From assembly GCA_030374765.1 (NCBI GenBank), contig JARGXX010000092.1, positions 1,798,001 to 1,862,000 on the forward strand: a stretch of 64,000 nt of DNA. The letters are read 5' to 3'. The notes under the pieces are model-generated. The model was not told the DNA's origin and did not search any database. It was given only the letters and a program-made list of their open reading frames with translations. The DNA is from Agarophyton chilense. Its lineage: Eukaryota; Rhodophyta; Florideophyceae; Gracilariales; Gracilariaceae. Made by a program: the position numbers and the translations under genes. Of this stretch, positions 55,064 to 64,000 are shown in pieces (the first letter of the stretch is position 1; every line of letters begins with the position of its first letter).

Positions 55064-56219
55064 GGTTGGGAAGGCCGTAGCTCGACCCGACGAATGAGGT
55101 GATGACTCGACCTCCACCGCCGCGGTAAACACCAATGGGTATTCATCCTTCTGAAGTAGAGCCTCCTCGGTCCGTTATGAGGACACGGCCAACGGATCCA
55201 ACCTTTCCGGTAGTACCGACACCGACCTTTTGGGCACAAAAGTGGCCGGTGTGCGGTCGCAAGCGGGCCCAGACCTTTGAAATATCGTGGAACAGGATCA
55301 ATCAGACCTTAAAGGCATAACTGCAGGGGTATCAATCCCCTCGGAATCGCCGACTTCTTTGACCTCAATAGTAACCGGCATCTCACGTCTCTCGAGCGCT
55401 GGTGCTGCTTGTGGGGACGAGCCACCCCTTCGAGGTATCGGTGACGAATCCACGATGCCGCGCGAGGTACACCGACGTGGTACCGAATGGGTTCGAACGC
55501 GTGTGTGGAGGCGGCGCGATTTTGTCATCGTCTTGAGGGTAAACCGGAATGCAAAACTGGAAAAAGGTCGCGTAATTACCGACGGGGCCGCTCAACACCA
55601 ATAAGGTTTCACAACTGGAAGCTCCCTCCACGGGCCCAGGCCACACCTAAATGGTTGTATCGACTTGGGCTCAGGCCCCACTGGCGCCACGAGTCAATCC
55701 ATACAAGGTAGACGAAGCCTGAAAGGTCGAAAAGCCAGGAAACCAACAGGGAAAGCCGGAAAGCACGGTTACGGTCGCGACGCCGCCAATTAAGGGCAGC
55801 AATACGTGAAGGGTTGTCGAGCCGTGGGAACGACCAGGCGGGATGGCGCGCGCAGGGACCCAGGAGGGAACTGAAGTTTGAGTAACCGGGAAGGGTGAAA
55901 TACCAACTTGGTTAGACAGTGGGCTATGCGGAAGCAGAATTGCAAGCAGGCAGGGCCATTACCGAAAAGGTGTCCGCGAGCGCGCTAGTTACACTGCATC
56001 GACTTCATGACAGTCGCTACCTGAATAGTTGTCGCTCAATTCGTGCGCAGACGTCGTCGCGCGCCCTCTTTAACCGATTCTGGAGCCAAGTTCTGAACCT
56101 CAAGGGATCACGCGCCGCGCGCAGACACCACTCCGAAGCCTGCGCTGCTGTCGCTCGCTACACATCTATGGTTTGATGGAAGGAGACACGGGGCGTGTCT
56201 CACGGGTAGGAAGGGGGTC
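55064..56219. other. 3' untranslated part of outer chromovirus
   Basis: Between antisense-ORF start and 3' LTR; no coding signal. It probably contains the antisense promoter and ends with the polypurine tract GGGTAGGAAGGGGG (56204-56217). Confidence 0.5.
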
Positions 56220-56631
56220 TGTCGTATAGTGGCAGAAGGTCTGACCCTTGAGGTTGTCAATATACTACACTAACCTTGTAGGTGATGGATGTGAGGAACC
56301 ATCGGCCATGCAGCTCTGGGCGAGCTACCATCTAGGTGTTGTCAGCCACGTTTAGTGTTGACATGTACCTTCTGGTTGAGTAATTGTTAGTCCTTGTAAT
56401 TGTAATTATATATTTTTTAGTACAGTAGTGGAGTGGCCACCTGGTACTGTAGCCAGTGCTGGCCAGGTCTTTGACACTCGTTTGCCCCTGCGGGTTTTCA
56501 CGGTGCCCTGTTACCATCGAGGTTTACTACGTGTACCCTCTAAGGTTGAGCTTCAACACGCTCTCTACGGTTGAACGTCACTACGCTCCCGATACAAGAC
56601 AGTAGCATACCCCAGAGGTGATTGTACGACA
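56220..56631 (+). repeat. 3' LTR of outer chromovirus, internally deleted
   Basis: 412 bp, same termini as the 5' LTR but lacking about 220 bp between the GACACT and TGCGGGTTTTCACGG segments. Confidence 0.9.
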
Positions 56632-57878
56632 TGCTGTTGTTCGAGAGTTCATATTCTTCAGCTCAGTTTGCAGATGATTTATTTGCAACTGCTTTTCCAC
56701 ACAAGGGTTTGGTTCATTCGCGAGATCTTAAAACCTGCCCAATGCTTTTCTGTAATTGCTTCTTATCTGTCTATCTTTTTCGTGGTTAAAACTTTTCTGA
56801 TTTTCGACTTTACAGACAACTTTGCACTATTTATATCATGCAATGTCTCTCCGTCGGGTGCACACAGATGTGTTGGGTCTTTTTTGCATTTTCTATGGCT
56901 CTTGTGACCATTCACAACTTTATATTTTCGTCTTTTGGTTTTAAAGTACTCATCGTTTCTTTTCAGTTTTCTCGCTTGAGATATTCTATCATAATTCTTG
57001 CTTGATCTGTAGCGTATTTGAGAGCCACGGTTTCTTTTCTGCTGAATCATCTCTGTACTTTTTCCACACTTGGGCTCTCATTCGGATAATTGCAGCTGCT
57101 TCTGAACTCCACCGTGGTGTTTCTAGTCTTCTTCTCCCAAAAAGACGGATATCTTCGCCGCATTAAGAAGTGTGCGATTCATAAAATAAAATAGCATGTA
57201 TAGGTAGTGTCTGAACCGTCCCCGACAAACAAAGGCAAACATTCAAGTCTATGTATGAGTTTTAATGGGTAATAGCGGCTCAATAATCCAGAGAAATTGT
57301 ATGGCAATTTTGGGATCACTCAAGGTTTAGAAATCGGGCAAATTCGGATTTGCTGTAAGCGATCCGAATTGGAAGAAGCCTGACCATCTCGTATGAATTG
57401 GAGTTTCTACTAGCTAGAAATGGAAGCCAAATTTGGTGAATTTCGTATCAACGGAAGACAAGTTTGCCACTTGTAACTTGTGTCTACAATAATTGTACGA
57501 GAATTAGTTTGGCGTAAATGCCCTGTTGTCCAGTGAAACGCAAATACGAAAATGCACAAAATCCAGTTCACCCACTGTATGCATTGGCCAGAATTAGGAA
57601 TGCGACGCCGAAACCGGTGCGTTTCTTCATTCGCCTCCCGTCCCACAACCGTTCTTCGTGACCAGCCGAATAGCTGTGTGACGCTCACGTCTTGCCGTGG
57701 CCACGTCGCGCGTCGCATATCTGCCACTCATCGTGCGCAGTGCCTGCCGTACACGGCCACCCAGCTGCGTATTGCCATCTTCTCGTCACACTCCATTGAC
57801 TCCCACCGTCAATATCTGCACTAATCTTTTCCGCATCGTGCATCTCATCGTCGTCCTACATGACTTGACCACGGCGCA
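56632..57878. other. NTRC upstream region
   Basis: AT-rich to about 57,540, then GC-richer. No gene recognised; the 57410-57727 minus-strand frame has no domain. Presumably holds the NTRC promoter. Confidence 0.4.
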
Positions 57879-59528
57879 ATGGCTACCATATCTCCCGCAT
57901 TCACAGACTCGCTCTCACTCTCGCCAGCTGGCAAGCGGTACAATTCCATTGTCCCTCGCTCTGCGGCGCGTCTGCTGTCACCCCAAATTGCGCGCAATCC
58001 TCGTCGCTGTCGTACGCGCGCCGAAGCCGCCGCGCCCGTTACCAAGCCAGCACCTCCACAAACACAGAATACCTCCTCCCCCAAGTCGGCGCCAGTTGAA
58101 AATGTTGTCATCATCGGTTCTGGCCCTGCCGGTTACACCGCCGCCATCTACGCGGCGCGTGCTAACCTTCGCCCACTCGTGCTGGAGGGAATGGCATCTG
58201 GTGTTCCCGGCGGCCAACTCATGACCACATCTGACGTGGAAAACTTCCCGGGCTTTCCTAAGGGAATTTCGGGGCCGCAACTCATGTCGCACATGCGTGA
58301 ACAGGCCGCGCGTTGGGGCTCGCAGCTGCTCACCGATGATGCCGTAGCTGCTGATCTGGACACATATCCATTTCGCATCACCACCAGGGAGTCTGGCGTG
58401 GTGCGCACAAACGCTGTCATCGTTGCCACTGGTGCGAGCGCCAAGCGACTAGCCATTCCGGGAGAACAAACTTTGTGGGGCAGCGGCATTTCTGCCTGCG
58501 CAATATGCGACGGTGCAGCCCCCATCTTTTCTGGGCAGCATCTCGCCGTAGTGGGCGGCGGCGATTCAGCTTGTGAGGAAGCAGTGTATTTATGCAAGTA
58601 TGCATCTCATGTGCATCTTTTTGTGCGTTCTTCGCAGCTGCGCGCCAGCAAGACGCTGTGCGATCGCGTGCTCAACCATCCCAGCGTAACAGTGCACTTC
58701 AATACTATTGTTCTATCAGCACAGCCAGACGCAACCGCACTTCAGAACGGCAAGGGCTCACCGTTGCACTCGGTCCTAGTGCGAAAGGGCGACGGCAGCG
58801 AGCACTCAGTGGCGGTGCGTGGTCTGTTTTACGCTATCGGACACAGACCTAACACCCATTTTCTTCGCGGAAATTCCAGGCTTCGATTCGACGGTGCCGG
58901 GTACCTTGTAACCACCGCGGGCAGCCCAGAGACGGGACTGGAGGGCGTGTTTGCGGCAGGTGATGTAGCAGACTCGCAGTGGAGACAGGCGGTGACTGCA
59001 GCCGGTAGCGGATGTATGGCAGCACTGGCCGCAGAGCGTTACCTGACGCACCGCGGACTTGCTGTGGAGTACAGGCGCGACGAGCAACAGTCACCAGCGG
59101 CGGCGGCTGTGGAGGAGCGTGAGAGTGCACAGGAACTGGAAAGCGACCGCAGAGGAGCGGATGATGAGAGCAACTACGACATTCAAAACACATGGCACAG
59201 CGGGCAGTATGCACTACGGAAACTGTATCATGAAAGCAAGCGTCCGCTGATTGTGAAATATGTGTCTCCCGGGTGTGGACCATGCAAGCAGCTGAAGCCG
59301 ATGCTGAATGCTGTTGTGCGCGCGTATGAGGGTCACGTGCATTATGTGGAGATTGACATAACAAAAGATGTTGAGATTGCCGAGGCTGCGGGGGTAAGCG
59401 GGTCTCCCACGGTGCACATCTTCCATGAGAAGAGCCTGATTAAGGAGTTTCGAGGGGTGAAGATGAAATCGGAGTACCGACGGGTAGTGGAGAAACTGCT
59501 AGATGGCAGGAAGGTTGCTGTGATGTAG
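57879..59528 (+). CDS. NTRC: plastid NADPH-thioredoxin reductase C
   Basis: 549 residues from the ATG at 57879. The first ~70 residues are Ser/Ala/Arg-rich, fitting a plastid transit peptide. FAD-binding [16 protein letters not shown] (80-95), redox disulfide CAICDG (207-212), NADPH-binding [11 protein letters not shown] (225-235), GHRPNT and the FAAGDVAD block (358-365) form the reductase. A charged linker (about 395-435) leads to a thioredoxin domain with CGPCK (466-470) and the cis-Pro in GSPTV. Known: NTRC, a reductase-thioredoxin fusion, uses NADPH to keep 2-Cys peroxiredoxins and other plastid enzymes reduced, especially in darkness or low light. All catalytic residues are present. Single exon. 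Confidence 0.95.
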   Translation: MATISPAFTDSLSLSPAGKRYNSIVPRSAARLLSPQIARNPRRCRTRAEAAAPVTKPAPPQTQNTSSPKSAPVENVVIIGSGPAGYTAAIYAARANLRPLVLEGMASGVPGGQLMTTSDVENFPGFPKGISGPQLMSHMREQAARWGSQLLTDDAVAADLDTYPFRITTRESGVVRTNAVIVATGASAKRLAIPGEQTLWGSGISACAICDGAAPIFSGQHLAVVGGGDSACEEAVYLCKYASHVHLFVRSSQLRASKTLCDRVLNHPSVTVHFNTIVLSAQPDATALQNGKGSPLHSVLVRKGDGSEHSVAVRGLFYAIGHRPNTHFLRGNSRLRFDGAGYLVTTAGSPETGLEGVFAAGDVADSQWRQAVTAAGSGCMAALAAERYLTHRGLAVEYRRDEQQSPAAAAVEERESAQELESDRRGADDESNYDIQNTWHSGQYALRKLYHESKRPLIVKYVSPGCGPCKQLKPMLNAVVRAYEGHVHYVEIDITKDVEIAEAAGVSGSPTVHIFHEKSLIKEFRGVKMKSEYRRVVEKLLDGRKVAVM

Positions 59529-61302
59529 TCACGTAATCTTGGATCAAATTCTCCCTGAGGCAGCATCAAAGACTTAATCTCTCGATAACCTCTCAAACAA
59601 CTTAGTGACGGGACTACGCAAGCTACATTTGCAGGTAGTATCTGCCTTGAAGTTACGGAAAGAAAGCTATCCCTCATGCCGGCACCACGAACATTTAGAG
59701 CTGCAAATTCAGAACGAGGAGTCTCTGCATGAAAATTTTGTCTCTTCTGTCCCGCGTGTTTGGATTGGAGAAGATCAGACGTTGCAGTCTTCGTCATGGA
59801 AAGGGGAACAACGCGACGGCCAATTGTAATTGTCTTGTGAATCAAATTGTGTTTCGATTTAGTGCCATTCAGTAATCCGGAAGCTTTCAGTTGGCACAAC
59901 ATTTGCGGGTACTGAACTAAGCACGCTCTCTTGCTGATTCTCCTTGCGATGCTAAGCTTCAGTTTGTGTCTGCGATCCACAAACCACGCCTCCGCATTTC
60001 TCTGTCTCCTACTTCACGATCGCGAAAGAAATGGAGAGGGTGTGAGGAAAATATACCATTTTGTGTGGATTCAGGGGCATTGAGAGCAGAACACCGCTAC
60101 CAGAATTATTCCTCAGCTACTTCCCAAGCACTCTGGATTCACAGACAACTCTGAAGCTCTTCAAGATCATGAAGATCATGGGGAGATAATAGAAATAAAG
60201 CTTTCAGCGTCGTAGTCAGGCATTTATATATCACGCAACGTGTTCAGCCTTTGTCTCAGATTCTTCTTCGGTAAACGGTTGCAGTGAGATCCTTGGGCAG
60301 AAACGCGATTCAAAAGAGGAATTATGAACAGATCCTTTTACAAAATTGGTGTTCATTTCCCTGTTAAAGTGTTGTCCATCGCACAAGGGAAAGATTCAGG
60401 AGCTCTGCGGCTTTTGCACTTTCTTCTGTCACCAGTAGTGTCTCAGGGAGTCCTTGTACGTGCGTAGACCAGCTCCACCGAAAAGCATCAGAAGAATTCG
60501 AGTTTATCTTGCATTGCGACGTATGGTACCTTCATACGTCATTCGAATTAGTTCAGGGAGGAGACATTCTCCCACACATGAGTGACATGGTGTGTAACAT
60601 TTCGGTGATGTGGACACCAAGAAGTTTGTGAGTTGAACCCTTTCGAACCGGATTGCTTATTTCCACCATTGTAGAGATAAGATCTGCCTAAACTTACCAT
60701 TGGTTTGCAGCCGTACTTTATCAACAAAAACACAAAAACTGTTGGTATAAAGGCTGCCAAGTGGTTCTGATGTTATCTCTACAACAGTAGAGATAAGAAA
60801 CGTTGATTCTATCTAGCGAATAGAAGAAACGTATTTGCACATGTGTTCCTGTTGTCTTTCACATGCATTTTTTCAATCTTGTGTGAGCTTTTTCATGCAA
60901 TATTATTGGCTACCTCTCATCTCTACAATTGTAGAGAACAGAATTTCTAGGTTCAGAAGGGTAAACATCACGCTGATTGCAGTGAAGCCGCATCTATGTC
61001 CCTCCAACCATTGGTCTACACCTGTCCTTTTCTACGAAAATCTCGCACCTCGCAGTATCTAACTTACCCTTTCCAGCTTCAGACTTCATGTTGTCATTGT
61101 GTCTTGCTGCTTGATAAAAGAAAGCCCTGCTCCTTTGGCGACTTATATTTGCCCATAAACTCCATCCCCACCGCCCAGTCCCAACCATCATTCTCGCAAG
61201 CTAGCGTCATTCTTGCACACCTACGACAGTCACCGTTATTGGTGCACGTCTCCTTCTCAGCCAGCGAATAGAGGATCTTCAAATCATTTAACGCGCGACA
61301 AA
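59529..61302. other. intergenic region with hairpin motifs
   Basis: No gene recognised. Contains the repeated GTAGAGATAA motifs at 60,656-60,937 and, from about 60,988, the duplicated promoter of the following gene. A GATAAAAG (about 61,110) is a possible TATA-like element because it is conserved in the second copy. Confidence 0.45.
60656..60937 (+). promoter_or_regulatory. three GTAGAGATAA-type palindromic motifs
   Basis: TTGTAGAGATAAG at about 60,669, an inverted repeat TTATCTCTAC-AACA-GTAGAGATAA (60773-60796), and a perfect 18-bp palindrome TCTCTACAATTGTAGAGA (60920-60937). They lie 360-640 bp upstream of the first duplicated gene. A binding site or structural repeat is inferred. Confidence 0.45.
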
Positions 61303-62560
61303 ATGTCTCTCGTTGCGTTTGCCGCTCCGTTTACCGCAACTCGCTCGCCTTTCCTCTCGGCGCCTCTCAGCACCTCGCGTCCGATGATGACAGGCGGCCG
61401 CGCTCGCCTTACCCCACGCGCAGAACTCCGCCTTGAGCCAGGAATCCCATCTGGAGTGGACCCGCAGGAAAACGCTCCGCTACAATATTTTAAGTCTCGC
61501 CCAGTAGAGACCTACGAAAAGCGCAGCTTTACAACCGCGCTCCCGCGAAACTGGGCCGGGGAAGAAACTTCGATCGGAAGTGGGGATATCGAAATTGATC
61601 CACGCACAAAGGCTCAAGTCGATAGGAGTCGTGAAATCCAAGTGCCGCAGGAATCTACGAGTGCATTTTTGGAATACTCCATGCAGATGAAGGAGGAGAG
61701 GGAGAAGGCTTTGCAGTTGCTGAAGAAAGCTGAGGAATGACAGACGTGAGCGGCAGGGTGTGAAACGTTGATGTGGACACCATATAGGTTAGAGAATAAC
61801 AACACCCGGATTTGCTGGGAAGCTGCATCTGTGTTGGTCCAATCATTGGTCTACACCTGTCATATTTTACAAAAATCTCGCACCTCGCAGTATCCAGTTT
61901 ACCCTTTCAGACTTCACATCGTCATCGTTGCTTGTTTCTCGATAAAAGAAAGCCCTGCTTGTTTGCCTGCTGTTAATTGCCCACATCCTTCATCCCCACC
62001 GCCCAGCTACAATCGTCGTTATCGCACGCTAGCGTCATTCTTGCACACCTACGACAGTCACCGTTATTAGTGCCCGTCTCCTTCTCGCCCAGCGAAGAGA
62101 AGTTCTTCAAATCATTAAACGCGCGACAAAATGTCTCTCGTTGCATTTGCCGCTCCGTTTACCGCAACTCGCTCGCCTTTCCTCTCGGCGCCTCTCAGCA
62201 CCTCGCGTCCGATGACAGGCCGCTCAGTTCGCCTGACCCCACGCGCAGAACTCAGCCTTGAGCCAGGAATCCCATCTGGAGTGGACCCGCAGGAAAACGC
62301 TCCGCTTCGATACTACAAATCTCGCCCAATGGAGACCTACGAAAAGCGCAGCTTTGCCACCACGCTCCCGCGAAACTGGGCCGGGGAAGATAATACGATT
62401 GGAAGTGGGGATATCGAGATTGATCCACGCACAAAGGTTCAAGTTTTTATGAGTCGTGAAATCCAGGTGCCGCAGGAATCTACGAGTGCATTTTTGGAAT
62501 ACTCCATGCAGATGAAGGAGGAGAGGGAGAAGGCTTTGCAGTTGCAAAAGGAGCAATCTG
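60988..62560 (+). repeat. tandem duplication of gene plus promoter
   Basis: Unit 1 (about 60,988-61,740) and unit 2 (about 61,819-62,560) are similar from about 300 bp upstream of the ATG to near the end of the shared coding region, including GATAAAAGAAAGCCCTGCT and the stretch CACACCTACGACAGTCACCG. Confidence 0.85.
61303..61740 (+). CDS. putative plastid protein, copy 1 (shorter)
   Basis: 145 residues from the ATG at 61303. N-terminus MSLVAFAAPF rich in Ala/Ser/Thr/Arg looks like a plastid transit peptide. The mature part begins near TPRAEL and has no transmembrane helix; it ends in a charged helix (SMQMKEEREKALQL). About 85-90% identical to the downstream copy over the first ~135 residues, then it stops early with KKAEE. 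Just after that stop the DNA still resembles the coding sequence of copy 2 (CAGACGTGAGCGGCAGGGTGTG against CAGACTGGCCGTGCGACGTGTG), so this copy looks C-terminally truncated. I do not recognise the family; photosynthetic or phycobilisome-associated function is possible but unproven. Confidence 0.75.
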   Translation: MSLVAFAAPFTATRSPFLSAPLSTSRPMMTGGRARLTPRAELRLEPGIPSGVDPQENAPLQYFKSRPVETYEKRSFTTALPRNWAGEETSIGSGDIEIDPRTKAQVDRSREIQVPQESTSAFLEYSMQMKEEREKALQLLKKAEE

Positions 62561-62718
62561 AGAAGGAGCAGACTGGCCGTGCGACGTGTGGTGAGGAAGA
62601 GGGGAAGGAGTTAGTCAGCAACTATCGAACTATTCTTGTTGACGGAGTTAAGGCTGTGGAGTACTGGGGCGAACCGAATGGCCCTGTTCCCAGGCTTTTT
62701 GGTGGCCCAAGTGCGTAA
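62131..62718 (+). CDS. putative plastid protein, copy 2 (longer)
   Basis: 195 residues from the ATG at 62131. Same transit-like N-terminus and core as copy 1 (LEPGIPSGVDPQENAPL, YEKRSF, LPRNWAGE, GSGDIEIDPRT, REIQVPQESTSAFLEYSMQM) but with a 50-residue extension: a charged segment, then VSNYRTILVDG, VEYWGEPNG and a C-terminal RLFGGPSA. The extension suggests this is the ancestral form. Family not recognised. Strong conservation between copies, including acidic and Pro/Gly-rich segments, argues for selection on both. Plastid localisation is inferred from the N-terminus only. Confidence 0.78.
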   Translation: MSLVAFAAPFTATRSPFLSAPLSTSRPMTGRSVRLTPRAELSLEPGIPSGVDPQENAPLRYYKSRPMETYEKRSFATTLPRNWAGEDNTIGSGDIEIDPRTKVQVFMSREIQVPQESTSAFLEYSMQMKEEREKALQLQKEQSEKEQTGRATCGEEEGKELVSNYRTILVDGVKAVEYWGEPNGPVPRLFGGPSA

Positions 62719-64000
62719 GCTAAGAAGAGTTTTCCAGGTCTAATAGTCTTCTCTAGTAAATCTTGACTATATTTGTTTCACTACTGGCCAGTTTACCGAG
62801 TTTGCAACTGTCCACTGCAACGCACAGGCTCCACCACTTGTCGTCATAGCTGACATGCAGTGGCGTGCAAGGTCGAATCGAACGAAATCTTTCAGCGTAT
62901 AGAACAGTGTTGCCCACTCACAAGAGGAGCATGAATAGTTTGCGACAATGGTAGGAACGGAATAGACCAAAGGGAGTAGCCTCTTGCGTAGGCTCCGAAT
63001 GAAACAGGCACCGTTCAATTGTTTCTGATAAGCATCCTGACCCAAGAGAACGATGCACTGCGAATCGTTTCAGATCTCTCTCTATCTCCCTATCACACAC
63101 ACACACTCCAGCTCTTTCTTTCTATGACGGAAAGCTGAGCTTCAGTTCCTCCCTCACGCAGGGGAGTAAGCGTGAGACCCATACAAACCTCAAGTATAGA
63201 GCTCCGATAGAGCTCTTCCTCCGAGAAACCTTTCATTATCAACGAAGGTCGAGAGATTTCCCGACGACGGGCTCTTGACCTACCGTTCGTATGGCAACGC
63301 GAGGGCCTCTAATCGACATATTCCATATGTCCACAAGTGCGATTGGGAAGTTTTAGGTGTCTCCAGCCATCCTGCGCGTTCTTCACATATAGTCATAGGG
63401 GTGTCGTGGAAGGTAGTGTTCCTTAATGACAGCTACTCTTGGGACCAAAGGAGCCGGTGAATGGGGTCTCGACCACAAACAAATGCGTTGGAAAAACTGA
63501 ACTGGCTCTAGTTCCCTTTATAAGGTCCAGAGCTTGCATGGACATCTTACATACTCTGCTCGCAACAGCTAGTAAACGTTTTGGGTGTTACGGATCGAGA
63601 CACGAGCCGTCTGACACTGCAAAAAAAGCCTCATACCATGAGACCCCATTCATCCTTTATATTGAGATGCAATCGCCACATTTATCTAAGTACACTGTTC
63701 TCTTGACTCAGCACGCAAGAAAAGAGCGCGAGTGTATGTAATTAGACGATTCTGAGATTTCTCTGTAAGAAGTTCGGGCAGAAAACTTGAACCTCGAGAC
63801 AACCAGGAATTGATCTCGTCACCATTCATATAAAACACATACACCAAATCTTGGGGCATAACTATTGTGCGCACAATACAAGCTTCAAATCATAATAGAC
63901 ATGGTGTCAACAGATGCTTTGATCCAAACCGTTCTCCGTCAGCGTCGGAATGCTGGCTGCTTTCGTGAGCCCCTACCACACATGTGTGACGGACAAACAT
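62719..64000. other. no gene recognised to right edge
   Basis: A short CT-rich tract plus (CA)n at about 63,077-63,107. Small open frames on both strands lack domains. Confidence 0.4.

Larger units (their letters stand above)
33219..56631 (+). mobile_element. outer Ty3/gypsy chromovirus (interrupted by nested elements)
   Basis: 5' LTR 33219-33852, PBS from 33856, gag, PR-RT-RNaseH-INT-chromodomain pol, an antisense ORF, a polypurine tract (about 56204-56217) and 3' LTR 56220-56631. The element is split by an 888-bp insertion in gag and by the 11.4-kb inner chromovirus in pol. Without them it would be about 11.1 kb. Many stops and several frameshifts show it is old. LTR ends are TGTCGTA...TACGACA. 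No matching 5-bp target duplication flanks it (GTTTC versus TGCTG). Confidence 0.9.

Noticed and set aside
57410-57727. Minus-strand ORF upstream of NTRC
   Set aside because: No domain, overlaps other frames and lies in the probable NTRC promoter.
1-64000. tRNA, rRNA genes and CRISPR arrays
   Set aside because: A by-eye scan for T-loop sequences gave no cloverleaf, and there is no array of spaced short repeats; small RNAs could still be missed.

Overview
The window looks like nuclear DNA of a multicellular red alga (Florideophyceae), most like Chondrus crispus or a relative. The cellular genes are compact and read as single exons. Three gene types support the call: a plastid NADPH-thioredoxin reductase C, a carbohydrate sulfotransferase of the kind expected in a sulfated-galactan maker, and a pair of plastid-style genes. 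They are embedded in a dense landscape of decayed retrotransposons. The species call is inference.

Layout. 1-2.5 kb: right-hand part of a Ty1/copia element on the minus strand, running off the left edge. 3.9-9.3 kb: a 120-bp tandem repeat, then an autonomous Helitron (Rep plus PIF1-type helicase, minus strand). 10.5-23.3 kb: the main gene island, with a Cys-rich type I membrane protein, a low-complexity protein with a possible KA1-like end, a Sulfotransfer_2 enzyme, an NDUFA9-like dehydrogenase, an insulin-degrading-enzyme-type M16 protease and ARP8. 25.2-27.8 kb: a small possibly BCL7-like protein and a MAP-kinase-like kinase. 28.6-32.8 kb: a decayed DIRS/PAT-like tyrosine-recombinase retrotransposon between two ~195-bp direct repeats. 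33.2-56.6 kb: two nested Ty3/gypsy chromoviruses. The inner one (39,200-50,592) sits in the RT/RNase H junction of the outer one, with a 5-bp target duplication. The outer gag also carries a separate 888-bp insertion and a 52-bp triplication. 57.9-62.7 kb: NTRC, then a tandem pair of duplicated putative plastid-protein genes with duplicated promoters.

Most interesting signal. Both chromoviruses carry a long open reading frame on the antisense strand between the chromodomain and the 3' LTR. The two antisense proteins are clearly homologous over their middle (30 gapless positions with 12 identities, then an SEW block and a PPRV block), although the elements are otherwise quite diverged. This points to a conserved extra antisense gene of unknown function in red-algal chromoviruses. 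The inner element also shows a textbook-like -1 frameshift site (GGGAAAA plus hairpin) at the gag/pol junction.

Decay pattern. Several elements (Helitron, copia, inner chromovirus, both antisense frames) are broken by nonsense codons without frameshifts. In the Helitron all three are TGA. This suggests point mutation, perhaps deamination of CGA codons, rather than indel decay.

Gene relationships. The sulfotransferase and NDUFA9-like genes converge with 2 bp between stops. The NDUFA9-like and IDE genes diverge from a shared ~580-bp spacer. IDE and ARP8 converge with 83 bp between them. This is typical of a compact gene island next to transposon-rich DNA.
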